A stretch of 64,000 nucleotides of DNA. Origin: Nevskia sp. (GTDB lineage Bacteria; Pseudomonadota; Gammaproteobacteria; Nevskiales; Nevskiaceae). The notes below the pieces were generated by a model. The model did no database searches and was not told the origin of the DNA. It saw only the letters and a list, made by a program, of their open reading frames with translations. The number at the start of each line of letters is the position of its first letter. Position 1 is the first letter of the stretch. Positions 26,817-35,403 of the stretch are shown one piece after another. The position numbers and the translations under genes are program-made. The DNA is taken from positions 1-64,000 of the forward strand of contig JARLJS010000038.1 of the NCBI GenBank assembly GCA_031291075.1, read 5' to 3'.

Positions 26817-28736
26817 TTATAGCCGCGGCAGCAGCTCCTGGAACCGCAGCAGCCGGCCCGCGTTGCCCAGTACCAGCAGGGTGCTCAGGTTGTGCAGGAT
26901 CGCCGCGATCATCGCACCCGCCACGCCGAGCAGACCGAACGCCGCAGCGGCGACGATGGCCAGGGTCCAGCCCAGGCCAACGATGACGTTGACGTGCAGG
27001 GTGTGGCGGCAGCGCCGGCTCAGCCGCAGGCAGGTGCCGAGACGGCGCAGATCGCTGCCGATCAGCACGATGTCGGCGGAGGCGAGTGCGATGTCGGAGC
27101 CGCCCGCGCCCATGGCGATGCCCACTACGCCGGCCTTCAAAGCCAGCGAATCGTTGATGCCGTCGCCCACCACCAGCGGCCGGAAGCCGCTGTCGATCTC
27201 CGCGGCCACACGCTTGAGCTTGTCTTCCGGCAGGGCCTGGGCCTGCACCGCCGGAATGCCGAGTTGCCCGGCCAGCGCCTGCGCCACGCTGCGGCGGTCG
27301 CCGGTGAGCAGCAGCTGGCGGTTGAGGCCGAGCTGGCGCAGCTCGGCCATGGCCTGTGCGGCCTCCGGACGCACCGTGTCGGCCAGCAGCAGCCAGGCCA
27401 GGAAGCGCCCGTTGACGGCGAGCCCCGCGATGGGACCGTCGTGCTGCGGCACTTCGGGCATAGCCACGCCGATCTGCTGGAGCAGTTCGGGCCGTCCCAG
27501 CGCGGCCTCTCCCTGGTCGGTTGCGGCCACCACGCCGAGCCCGTGGCGCTCGCGCACCTCCCTCAACGGCAGCCGCGCCCCGGGCGGGGCCAGCGCGGCC
27601 AGGGCACGGCTCACCGGATGGCTGCTGACCGCGCCGAGGCTGCCCGCCAGATGCAGCACCTGCTCGGGCTCGACCCCGGCCTGTGGCCGGATCTCCTGCA
27701 GGCGCAGGGTGCCGTAGGTCAGGGTGCCGGTCTTGTCGACCACCAGGGAGGTGGTGTCGGCCAGCTCCTCCAGGAACGCCGAGCCGCGGATCAGGATGCC
27801 ATGGCGCGCCGCCACGGCGATGCCGGCGACGGCGGTGGCCGGCGCCGACAAGGCCAGCGCGCAGGGACAGGCGGCGACCAGCACTGCCAGCATGGCCTGC
27901 GCGTCGTTGGAGATGAACCAGGTGGTGGCCGCGATCAGCAGCACCAGCGCCAGGTAGCGGCCGGCGTAACGCTCCAGCAGCCGGGTGATCGGCGGCTTGG
28001 CGCGCTCCGCGCCCTGCATCAGCGCGATCACCTTGCCGAGCGTGGACTCCTGGCCGGTGCGCGTGACCTCGATGCGCAGCAGGCCGTCGAGGTTGATCGC
28101 ACCGCCGTATACCTCCATGCCGGCGACGGCCTCCAGCGGCACCGACTCGCCGGTGATGGGGGCGGTGTCGAGGCTGGCCTGGCCTTCCAGCACGCGGCCG
28201 TCGGCGGGCACGCGGTCGCCGGCGCGCACTTCCACCCGGTCGCCTGGCCGCAGGGTGGCGTTGTCGATCTCGGTCACGCTGCCGTCGGCACCGACCAGGC
28301 GGGCGCGGCTGCTGGTCAGGCGCCCGAGCGCGGCGATGGCTTCCTCCGAGACGATCACGCTGCGTTCCTCCAGGGCATGGCCGAAGATCATGATCACCGG
28401 CAGCAGCACGGCGGTCATCAGGTCGCCGGTAGCCCAGGCGCCGAGCATCGCCAGGGCGATGAGACTGTCGGTGATACCGTGCAGATCCGGGTAACGCACG
28501 CTATGCCAGCCGGCGCGCACCACCGGCAGCCCCACCAGGATCGCCGCGGCGGCGAGCAGCAGCTCGCTCACGCCGGCCTGGGCCGGTGCCAGCAGCCGCC
28601 AGCCCAGGCCCAGCGCGAACAGCCCCAGCGCCAGCATCGCCAGCGTGACCTGGCGCGCGGCGGCGCGTTGCTCGGCCCGGCTCAGCATGCTGCCGGCCGC
28701 GGCCGCAGGAACCTCCACCGCGACGGCGGCGTTCAT
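26817..28736 (-). CDS. P1B-type heavy-metal ATPase without N-terminal metal domain
   Basis: A 639-aa inner-membrane cation pump. The motifs are complete: the CPC membrane metal site at Cys290-Cys292 (CPCALALSAPAT), phosphorylated Asp334 in DKTGTLT, SSHPVSRALA (HP signature), TGES in the actuator domain and GDGINDS in the hinge (the canonical form is GDGINDA). No heavy-metal-associated domain or CxxC precedes the first helix. The last helix carries HNLSTLLVLGNAGRLL, unlike the signatures of typical Cu pumps, so Zn or Mn is more likely; this is inference. It overlaps the upstream SPFH gene by four bases (ATGA) and is the last gene of a metal-linked operon with a ZIP importer. Confidence 0.88.
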   Translation of the reverse strand: MNAAVAVEVPAAAAGSMLSRAEQRAAARQVTLAMLALGLFALGLGWRLLAPAQAGVSELLLAAAAILVGLPVVRAGWHSVRYPDLHGITDSLIALAMLGAWATGDLMTAVLLPVIMIFGHALEERSVIVSEEAIAALGRLTSSRARLVGADGSVTEIDNATLRPGDRVEVRAGDRVPADGRVLEGQASLDTAPITGESVPLEAVAGMEVYGGAINLDGLLRIEVTRTGQESTLGKVIALMQGAERAKPPITRLLERYAGRYLALVLLIAATTWFISNDAQAMLAVLVAACPCALALSAPATAVAGIAVAARHGILIRGSAFLEELADTTSLVVDKTGTLTYGTLRLQEIRPQAGVEPEQVLHLAGSLGAVSSHPVSRALAALAPPGARLPLREVRERHGLGVVAATDQGEAALGRPELLQQIGVAMPEVPQHDGPIAGLAVNGRFLAWLLLADTVRPEAAQAMAELRQLGLNRQLLLTGDRRSVAQALAGQLGIPAVQAQALPEDKLKRVAAEIDSGFRPLVVGDGINDSLALKAGVVGIAMGAGGSDIALASADIVLIGSDLRRLGTCLRLSRRCRHTLHVNVIVGLGWTLAIVAAAAFGLLGVAGAMIAAILHNLSTLLVLGNAGRLLRFQELLPRL

Positions 28737-29791
28737 TTCTCGGCGCCCTGGATGATCAGGTGGGCGTCGTCGCGCGGATCGACCAGCGTCACCGAACCGA
28801 CCTTGGCCAGGATCGCCGGCATGCGCTCGCGGTAAACCCGCAGCAGCAGCCCCGGATCCACCCGGTCCCTGACCGACTGCGCCAGGTGCTGCACCTCGGC
28901 GGTATCGGCCTGCGCCCGGGCCAGCCGTTCCGAGGCCTGGGCGTTGGCCACTTCCAGGCTGCGGTCGGCGGCCTGGGTCGCGCTTTGGGTCAGGCGCGCG
29001 GCCTCGGTGCGGGCCTCGGCGATGTCCCGATCCGCCGCCTGGCTGGCGGTGAGCACGGCATTGAACGCGTTGACCGCGTCGCGCGGCAGGCTGGACTGCA
29101 CGTCGGCGCGGACCACCTCGATGCCCAGACCCGCCCTCGCCGCTTGCAGGTCAGCGAGCCGACGGTTGACCTGCCGCACCAGATCGCCGCGCAGGCGCTC
29201 GCGCCGCTCCGCCACGCCGCCGTCGGTGCCGACCAGTTCCGGCCTCGCCACCAGGATGGCGTCAAGATCCCGCGCCGCGCATACCGCCACCGCGCTGCGG
29301 GTCACCAGGCGGTCCAGCGCCGGCAGCAGGTGCTCACGCTGCAGCACGTAGTCGTAGGGATCGGTGACCTTGTAGAACACGCGCACGTCGAGCTGCACCA
29401 CGCCGGCATCGCCGGTGAGGAGATAACCGGAGCCGGCGAGCGCGTCACCGAGGGAGGCGCTGTCGTCATCGTCAGGGGAAACATCGGTCTGGATCGCTTC
29501 GCGCGCGCGCAACAGGGTTTCCACGTGGCGCTCCAGCACCGTCTCGGCCGACGGCAGCAGCAACACCTGCTCGAACGGGCGTGGCCAGGCCAGCAGCAGT
29601 CCGGCGCCCCGCACCCGCGCCAGTGCGCCGAGGCGCTGCACCACCACGCGGTTCTGCGGATCGACGCGGCGCACGTTCGACAGCACCCAGCCCAGCGCCG
29701 CCAGCAGGGTGACGGCGTAGAGCGCGACGAAGGCCAACCGCCCCGCCTCCAGCCAGGGGCTGGCTGGCGCCGCACTCGCGTCCGCGTTCAC
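28733..29791 (-). CDS. SPFH/band-7 membrane protein (HflC/HflK-like), third of three
   Basis: A 352-aa inner-membrane protein of the SPFH superfamily. One N-terminal helix (LAFVALYAVTLLAALGWVL) is followed by a band-7 domain (QNRVVVQRLGALARV, DVRVFYKVTDPYDYVLQ) and a long Ala/Glu/Arg helix (AEARTEAARLTQSATQAADRSLEVANAQASE). HflK/HflC proteins normally scaffold FtsH, but no ftsH is nearby. The start is GTG at 29791, overlapping the previous stop by four bases (GTGA), so it is translationally coupled. In this context it probably forms a membrane microdomain or cage with its two neighbours around the metal transporters. Confidence 0.82.
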   Translation of the reverse strand: MNADASAAPASPWLEAGRLAFVALYAVTLLAALGWVLSNVRRVDPQNRVVVQRLGALARVRGAGLLLAWPRPFEQVLLLPSAETVLERHVETLLRAREAIQTDVSPDDDDSASLGDALAGSGYLLTGDAGVVQLDVRVFYKVTDPYDYVLQREHLLPALDRLVTRSAVAVCAARDLDAILVARPELVGTDGGVAERRERLRGDLVRQVNRRLADLQAARAGLGIEVVRADVQSSLPRDAVNAFNAVLTASQAADRDIAEARTEAARLTQSATQAADRSLEVANAQASERLARAQADTAEVQHLAQSVRDRVDPGLLLRVYRERMPAILAKVGSVTLVDPRDDAHLIIQGAEK

Positions 29792-30855
29792 GATTTGCGG
29801 CCGGCGCGCGGCACGGCTTCCGGTTCCGCCTCCTGCCCCGGCGGACCCTCCGTCAGCACGCGGAACGGCGCGGCGTCGGTGCGCAGGATCAGGCGCGTAG
29901 CGGGACTCACCAGGGTGCCCAGCGTGTCCAGCGAGCGCAGCAGCTTGTAGAGCTGGGGCGAGCCGGCGTAGGCGCGGCCGTAGATCTCCGCCGCCTGCAC
30001 CCGCGACTGCGCCTCGATCTCGGCCGCCTTCACCGTGGCGTCAGCCTGCACGATGCGCGCGTCGCGCTCGGCCGCCGATCGGATCTCGGCCGCCTCGCGC
30101 TTGCCCACCGCGGTGCGCTCGGTGGCGATGGTCTCGCGCTCGGCGCGCATGCGGTCGACGGTGGCGGCCAGCGTCACCATCGGCAGGCTCAGGCGTTCGA
30201 TGCCGACCTGCGCCACGCGCACGCCGTAGGTGTCCAGCATCTGCTGCGCGATCTGGGCCTTCAGCTTCGCCTCGAAGTCGTCGATGCGCACCTTGTCCGG
30301 GTCGGTGTTGACCAGGCCCGCAAGTTCGTAAGCGCTGGCGGTGGTCTCCAGCGCCGAGCCGACGAAGGTGCGGATCTGCCGCGCCGCCTCGTCCGGCCGG
30401 TTCTGCACCGCGCGCATGAAGCGCTGCACGCTGGCCGCATCGGCCTGCACCTGCCAGGCGACGTAGGCCTGCACGATGATGCGCAGGCCGTCGCGGCTGC
30501 CCACGTCCTGCAGGCCGCTGGAGGTGGTGCGCAGGCGCAGGTCCACCGGGATGGTCGATTCGAAGGGCGCCGGCAGCCGCCACGCCAGCCCCGGATCCAG
30601 CAGCACCCGGGTGGGGTTGCCGAAGCGCGTCACCACCGTGGCCTCGCCGGCGCGCACCTGCACCACGCAGGCGGTGATCACCGCGAAGATCAGCAGCAAT
30701 GCAGCGAGTGCGGCGCGCCGATGCGGAAACGGCGCGCTGTCGCCGCCTCCGCCGCGATGATGATGATGGCCGTGGTGGTGATGATGAGCACTGGGCGCAC
30801 CATGGTCGTGGGCGTGATCATGTCCAGCGTGGTCGTGGTGGTCCAGGGTGCTCAT
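29788..30855 (-). CDS. SPFH/band-7 membrane protein with a histidine-rich N-terminus
   Basis: A 355-aa SPFH-family protein whose first 33 residues contain 16 histidines (DHHDHAGHDHAHDH, then HHHHHGHHHH), followed by a Gly run, one membrane helix (AALAALLLIFAVITACVV) and a band-7 domain (RAGEATVVTRFGNP, IIVQAYVAWQVQ, IERLSLP) with a coiled C-terminal part. The His tail faces the cytoplasm if the usual N-in topology holds and is a likely Zn/Ni-binding buffer, which suits its place between a ZIP importer and a P1B pump. Five nt separate it from the upstream SPFH gene. Confidence 0.83.
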   Translation of the reverse strand: MSTLDHHDHAGHDHAHDHGAPSAHHHHHGHHHHRGGGGDSAPFPHRRAALAALLLIFAVITACVVQVRAGEATVVTRFGNPTRVLLDPGLAWRLPAPFESTIPVDLRLRTTSSGLQDVGSRDGLRIIVQAYVAWQVQADAASVQRFMRAVQNRPDEAARQIRTFVGSALETTASAYELAGLVNTDPDKVRIDDFEAKLKAQIAQQMLDTYGVRVAQVGIERLSLPMVTLAATVDRMRAERETIATERTAVGKREAAEIRSAAERDARIVQADATVKAAEIEAQSRVQAAEIYGRAYAGSPQLYKLLRSLDTLGTLVSPATRLILRTDAAPFRVLTEGPPGQEAEPEAVPRAGRKS

Positions 30856-30860
30856 CGACT

Positions 30861-32774
30861 CTACTCCTCACCCTTGCGGGAAGCGGAGGCGTCGACCGGC
30901 AAAGCGAAAGATCTCAGGTCCACCACCGGCGAATTCCCCGTGCCGATACGGTGATCCACGATCAGCAGCCTGGCGTTGGCCAGGCCCTGGCCGAGCCCGG
31001 CCAGATACCGCTCGAGCAGGAAGGCCCCTCCCGCAGCGCGGTACGCATCCTGTTCCGCGGCAAAACGCAGTTGCGCCGCCTCGGCACCCGCGCGCACTTC
31101 ACGCGCCGCCGCCGCGGCCTTGTCGCGCAACAGGCTGGCCTGCATCTGTGCCAGGTTGGCCTGCTCGGCCGCGTGGCCACGCTCGCGTGCGACCAGCGCC
31201 TGGGCAGTGATCTGGGCCGCCTGCACCGAGTGATAGGCATTGGCGGCGCCGACCGGCGGATGGATCGCCTCGATCACCGCCGCCAGGATCTCCACGCCGC
31301 ACCCCAGCCGGTCGAGCTCGGCCTGCACCGCCGCGGCGATATCCCCGGCCAGGGCGGCTCGCTGTTCGCCGAGCACGCCGTCGAGCGTACGAGTGGCGAA
31401 ACCGCGCACCAGCACACGGCCGGCGCTGCTGCGGATCAGCGCCGGCAGGTCGGCGCTGCGATAGGCCGCGGCCAGTGCCGCCGGGTCGCTCAGGCCGATC
31501 CGGTAGACCAGGCGGACGTCCATGTTGACCATCTGGAAGCTCTGCCGGTCGTTGGCGACACTGGCCAGCACCTGCGAATTCTCGCTGGCGTGCGACGCAT
31601 CCCACAGGCGGTTGGCGCTGTCCGGCGCCGGACCTTCGGCGGGTGTCGGCTCCGTCCCGGTGCTGGCTTCGTCGGCAGCGGTGACGGCGACTTCGTGCAC
31701 GATGCCGTTCTCCATCGGCCGGGTCCGTCCCAGCGGCCACGGCAGGCCGAGGTGCAGACCCGGGCCGAGCACGCGCACCGGCTTGCCGAAGCGCTCGTAG
31801 ACGTCGCGGCCGTCGAGCGGCACCTGGTGCAGGCCACTCAGCAGCCAACCGACGGCCGCGATCGATGCGGACACCGGCAGCAAGGCACGGCGCATCTGCA
31901 GGAACGCCCAGTTCTGCTTCAGGTCGATGCCGAAGCGGGTATGCAACCCGTCCTGCAGGGATCGCCAGGGATGCCGCTGCCAGCGCAACAGTCCGGCCGC
32001 GAAGCTGCCGGCGAGCAGGCGTGGCTCCAGGCCCGGCCGCAGCGGCGAGAACAGCGACAGCCCGGCGCGCAGGACGAACTCGAGGGCGACCGCCGCCGGC
32101 AGCAGACCGAGGAGCGCGGGCAAGCGCTCCAGCCACGCACGCCCGGCATCGGCGAAGAACAGGAACAAGGCCGTCAGCCCCAGGCAGGCGAGCGCCACGC
32201 GGACCAGTTGCGCCAGGGCCCGCGCCTCCGGCCATTCCGCCGCGGGCAGGCCGGCGAAGTACCGCTCCAGCACCAACAGGCCGAAGGCGGCGAGCACCAC
32301 GGCGCCGCCGGCAGCCATACCCGCCTGCCCGAAAGCCGCTGCGGCCGGACGCACACCGAAGCCGGACCATGCGGCCAGCAGCGCCGCGATGGCCAGGCCC
32401 GACAGCCAGAAGGCCTCGGCGGCACACCACTTCCACACCGCCGCACGGATCTTGCCGAAGCGGCCGCGGCGCACCGTCGTGGCCGCTGGCCGGGACTGGT
32501 TGGCGAAACGGCGCCAGCGTGCAACGCGCCAGGCCGACAGCAGGCCGGCCGACAGCATCAGCAGGGCCGCGCCGTTGCCGGCGAGCAGCGGGCGCCAGTC
32601 GGTACCACGTCCCAGCCTGGGCACGAGCAGAGGCAGCAGCAAGGCCGCGGCGAGCACTCCCGTCCAGGCCGCCAGACGCAGCAGCAGCCGCGCCTGGAAC
32701 GGCGCCCGCTGGAACCGCGGCAAGCCGTTCAGGTCCACCGCTGCGTCGTCGAGGTCGACCCGCATCCCGTTCAT
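30861..32774 (-). CDS. large SPFH/HflK-like protein with a polytopic N-terminal half
   Basis: A 637-aa protein joining two parts. The first ~300 residues have six or so hydrophobic helices (LAAWTGVLAAALLLPLLV, GNGAALLMLSAGLL, FWLSGLAIAALLAAW, GGAVVLAAFGLLVL, VRVALACLGLTALFLFFA, and LLPVSASIAAVGWLL). The second part is an HflK-like band-7 domain (QVPLDGRDVYERFGKPVRVLGPGLHLGLPWPLG, given here in outline only) with the long helix ARERGHAAEQANLAQMQASLL. Classic HflK has a single helix, so the polytopic half is unusual and may be a channel-like or anchoring domain. It is the first of the three SPFH genes; its ATG lies 1 nt from the ZIP stop. Confidence 0.78.
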   Translation of the reverse strand: MNGMRVDLDDAAVDLNGLPRFQRAPFQARLLLRLAAWTGVLAAALLLPLLVPRLGRGTDWRPLLAGNGAALLMLSAGLLSAWRVARWRRFANQSRPAATTVRRGRFGKIRAAVWKWCAAEAFWLSGLAIAALLAAWSGFGVRPAAAAFGQAGMAAGGAVVLAAFGLLVLERYFAGLPAAEWPEARALAQLVRVALACLGLTALFLFFADAGRAWLERLPALLGLLPAAVALEFVLRAGLSLFSPLRPGLEPRLLAGSFAAGLLRWQRHPWRSLQDGLHTRFGIDLKQNWAFLQMRRALLPVSASIAAVGWLLSGLHQVPLDGRDVYERFGKPVRVLGPGLHLGLPWPLGRTRPMENGIVHEVAVTAADEASTGTEPTPAEGPAPDSANRLWDASHASENSQVLASVANDRQSFQMVNMDVRLVYRIGLSDPAALAAAYRSADLPALIRSSAGRVLVRGFATRTLDGVLGEQRAALAGDIAAAVQAELDRLGCGVEILAAVIEAIHPPVGAANAYHSVQAAQITAQALVARERGHAAEQANLAQMQASLLRDKAAAAAREVRAGAEAAQLRFAAEQDAYRAAGGAFLLERYLAGLGQGLANARLLIVDHRIGTGNSPVVDLRSFALPVDASASRKGEE

Positions 32775-32775
32775 G

Positions 32776-33510
32776 TCAACGGCTCGCCACGGCCACCACC
32801 AGGTACAGCACGCCGGCGCCCAGCACGGTCATGGCGGTGGTGAGGAACCTGGGGTGCGCGTGGTGGCTCTCCGGGATCAGGTCGCTGGCGCCGATGTAGA
32901 GGAAAAAGCCGGCGAACACCGCCAGGGCGATCCCCAGCACGCGCTCCGGCACGCTGAACAGCAGGGTCGAGGCGACCCCGGCGCCGGGAGCGATGGCGTC
33001 GGCCAGCAGCCAGCGCAAGCCCTGGCGCCGGTCGCCGCCGTTCTTCAGCACCACGTTCATGGTGTTGATGCCATCGGAGAAGTCATGGGTCAGCACCGCC
33101 ACCGTGACCACCGCGCCGACCGCGGTGGCCGCCTCGAAGCCGAGGCCGATGGCCACGCCGTCGAGGAAGCTGTGCGCCGACAGGCTGCCGGCGCCGAGCG
33201 CGCCGCGCGGTACGCTACGCGCATCCCCGCCGTGATGGTCATGACGCACGCGGTCGGCATGGATGAGCTGTACACGGTCCAGCACCAGGTAGAGCAGGAA
33301 GCCCAGCGCCGACCACTCCAGCAGGGTCGCCGCCCGCTCGTGGCCGGCGCCAAGCTCGATCGCCTCAGGCAGCAGGTCGAAGAACGCCACCGCAATCACC
33401 GCGCCGGCGCTGAAGCCGAGCACCAGGTGCAGCTTGTCCCCGAGCCGCAGCGCGAACAGGCCGCCGGCGAAAGTGGCACAGAAGGCGGCGCACGCGATGC
33501 CCAGGATCAT
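32776..33510 (-). CDS. ZIP-family metal transporter
   Basis: A 244-aa inner-membrane transporter of the ZIP family, which brings Zn(II) or related divalent metals into the cytoplasm. The two metal-binding helix motifs are present, HSFLDGVAIG and HDFSDGINT, with several other hydrophobic helices and a His-rich loop (RVRHDHHGGD) between the third and fourth. It heads the run ZIP - SPFH - SPFH - SPFH - P1B ATPase, and starts 41 nt downstream of the acetamidase-like gene on the same strand, so a transcript from the divergent promoter region near 34740 could include it. Confidence 0.87.
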   Translation of the reverse strand: MILGIACAAFCATFAGGLFALRLGDKLHLVLGFSAGAVIAVAFFDLLPEAIELGAGHERAATLLEWSALGFLLYLVLDRVQLIHADRVRHDHHGGDARSVPRGALGAGSLSAHSFLDGVAIGLGFEAATAVGAVVTVAVLTHDFSDGINTMNVVLKNGGDRRQGLRWLLADAIAPGAGVASTLLFSVPERVLGIALAVFAGFFLYIGASDLIPESHHAHPRFLTTAMTVLGAGVLYLVVAVASR

Positions 33511-33551
33511 CGCTCACGTCACTCGCGCACTCCTTCCGCCGGCGCCATCAC

Positions 33552-34706
33552 CTACTGCGCTCCCGGCTTGTACCAGTAGTCGTCCTTGATGGTCTTGAAC
33601 AGGGTCTTGGGGATCATCGAGTGGATGCCCTTGGTCTGGTCGACGATCTGGGTGACGTGGAAGTCCACCCCCATGCTGGACAGCGGCAGCGACTTGAACA
33701 TGTCCCAACCCTTCAGCTCGTTGATGTAGTCCACCGTCTCGTCCACCGCCTGCTGCATGGCGTTGTCCAGGTTGGGGTCGAGGCCGAAGGCGATGTAGTG
33801 GGTGGGCGTCTCGGCGCGCGGCATCTTGAGCGTCTTGCCCTTGTGCAGGATGAACTTCAGGGTCACCGTGTTGGCGGTCTCGATCGCCGTGCCGGTGATC
33901 TCGCCGTCACCCTGCACCGCGTGCGCGTCGCCGGTGAAGAAGCGCCCGCCGGGCGCAAACACCGGCAGGTACAGGGTGGTGCCGGCCACCAGCCAGCGGC
34001 AATCGAGGTTGCCGCCGAAGCGGCCCGGCGGGCTGCTGCTGCGGTTGGGACCGTCCTCCTCCGGCGGCTGCGTACCCATCACGCCCATGAACGGCGCCAG
34101 CGGCACCTCCACGCCGGATTCGAAGATGCCGACGTTGCGCTTGAGGTCGAGGACGGTGACGTGCGCCGGCGGCTTCGGCCCATCGAGCTGCTTCAGGCCG
34201 CGGCCGGGACCGGACCCGGTGGTGCCGTAGGGAATGCGCGGCACCACCGACAGGATGCGCACCTCCAGCGAGTCGCCAGGCATGGCGCCATCCACCGCGA
34301 TCGGCCCGATCAGCAGGTGGCCGGACTTGATGTCGGCGTAGCGCTGGGTCTTGTCCAGCACCTCCAGCGTTTCCTTCAGCGCCGGGTTGTCGATGGTGGT
34401 GGGAATGTTGTTCTTCTTCAGCCACTCGGCCGGGTCCATTTCCGGGTTGCGCCAGCCGGCACCGCCGCCGGTGTCGATCTTCACCGTCTCGCCGGACTTG
34501 ATGGTGAGAATCGGCGCCTTCTGCGCCGGGTAGTTGCCGATGGCGGAGTTGTCTGGAGTGAGCTTGACGTAGTGGTCATAGGCCGGCGCGGCGGCGGCAG
34601 CGGACGACGCCAGCGCCAACAGCATGCCGGCCAGCGCACGGCGCACCGGCACCCCCGCGGCGAAGGTGGGGGCGAAGGAACGAACGAGGTCGGGGGAACG
34701 ATTCAC
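33552..34706 (-). CDS. exported acetamidase/formamidase-family protein (384 aa)
   Basis: A 384-aa member of the acetamidase/formamidase (FmdA/AmdA) family, unrelated in fold to the AS amidases but hydrolysing small amides. Family segments are visible: PAVDGAMPGDSLEVRIL-like start at GPIAVDGAMPGD, GGNLDCRWL, GDAHAVQGDGEITGTAIET and PTHYIAFGLDP. An N-terminal signal (MLLALASSAAAAAPA) predicts export, whereas most family members are cytoplasmic. The start is GTG at 34706 with an ATG at 34625 as alternative. A promoter-like element sits 33 nt upstream. It diverges from the lipocalin-like gene at 34877 and precedes the metal operon. Confidence 0.87.
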   Translation of the reverse strand: MNRSPDLVRSFAPTFAAGVPVRRALAGMLLALASSAAAAAPAYDHYVKLTPDNSAIGNYPAQKAPILTIKSGETVKIDTGGGAGWRNPEMDPAEWLKKNNIPTTIDNPALKETLEVLDKTQRYADIKSGHLLIGPIAVDGAMPGDSLEVRILSVVPRIPYGTTGSGPGRGLKQLDGPKPPAHVTVLDLKRNVGIFESGVEVPLAPFMGVMGTQPPEEDGPNRSSSPPGRFGGNLDCRWLVAGTTLYLPVFAPGGRFFTGDAHAVQGDGEITGTAIETANTVTLKFILHKGKTLKMPRAETPTHYIAFGLDPNLDNAMQQAVDETVDYINELKGWDMFKSLPLSSMGVDFHVTQIVDQTKGIHSMIPKTLFKTIKDDYWYKPGAQ

Positions 34707-34739
34707 GATGCAGCCCGTTGGTTGTGGTCCATGTTCCTA

Positions 34740-34767
34740 GGACGCGGGCGTGGCGCCGGCCCCCACC
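34740..34767 (-). promoter_or_regulatory. GGTGGGG-N16-CGTCC element (reverse strand)
   Basis: On the reverse strand GGTGGGG (34767-34761), 16 nt, CGTCC (34744-34740), ending 33 nt before the GTG at 34706. One base differs from CGTCT. It is paired with a forward-facing copy at 34817, as in the divergent regions at 50324 and 60981. Confidence 0.4.
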
Positions 34768-34816
34768 CGACGGCGGCGCTTTTTCCGACGAAGCCGCGTG
34801 GATCGCTCCGGCGCCA

Positions 34817-34845
34817 CGTAGGGGCCGCCCGGGCGCTGCGCGTCG
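34817..34845 (+). promoter_or_regulatory. CGTAGGG-N17-CGTCG element
   Basis: CGTAGGG (34817-34823), 17 nt, CGTCG (34841-34845), ending 31 nt before the ATG at 34877. One mismatch in each box. Supported mainly by position opposite the reverse copy at 34740. Confidence 0.35.
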
Positions 34846-34876
34846 TAGCAACGAACCATCGCCCGCCGCCGTCACC

Positions 34877-35395
34877 ATGAACCTGTTGCGTCCGCTCCTC
34901 GCCTGCCTCGCGCCGCTGCTGCTGGTGCTGTCGGCCTGCGCCGCGCCCGCTCCGACGACGGACGCGGCGCCTGACGATGCCACCGTGCACCTGCGCAGCC
35001 GGCTGATCGGCGCCTGGAAGCTGGTGGCGATCCGCGACCGCGACGTCACCGCCGGTACCGAGACGCCGGCAGCACGCGCTGCCGACGGCGGCCAGTTGAT
35101 CTACACCGCCAACGGCCGCCTGTCGGTGCAGATCGTGCGCGTCGGCCGCGCGCAGGCGCCGCCCGGCTCGGCCGACGGCTTCAGCAGCTATTTCGGCCGC
35201 TGGGAACTGGTGCCGGCCGAAGGCTGCGTGATCCACCACCAGGACGGCAACCTCGCCGTCGCCCAGGTCGGCCAGGCCGCCAAGCGCTACTACTCCTTCG
35301 ACCCCGAAGGCCACCTGTCGCTGGCCACACCGCCGCGCAAGCGCGAGGACGGCCACGACGTCAGTTCGGTCTTCGTCTGGGAAAAATATCCTTGA
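34877..35395 (+). CDS. lipocalin-like domain lipoprotein
   Basis: A 172-aa protein with a lipoprotein signal (LLLVLSAC, lipidated Cys at about residue 22) and one lipocalin-like domain of the bacterial Lipocalin_5 type (LIGAWKLVAIRDRD, GGQLIYTANGRLSVQI, FSSYFGRWELVPAEG, VIHHQDG). Such domains are small calyx folds that may bind a small ligand; no activity is established. The frame is open upstream to 34718 but lacks a start with a signal there, so ATG 34877 is used. The stop lies 8 nt before the ATG of the asparaginase-like gene, so the two are one operon. Confidence 0.75.
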   Translation: MNLLRPLLACLAPLLLVLSACAAPAPTTDAAPDDATVHLRSRLIGAWKLVAIRDRDVTAGTETPAARAADGGQLIYTANGRLSVQIVRVGRAQAPPGSADGFSSYFGRWELVPAEGCVIHHQDGNLAVAQVGQAAKRYYSFDPEGHLSLATPPRKREDGHDVSSVFVWEKYP

Positions 35396-35403
35396 ACTTC
35401 GCC

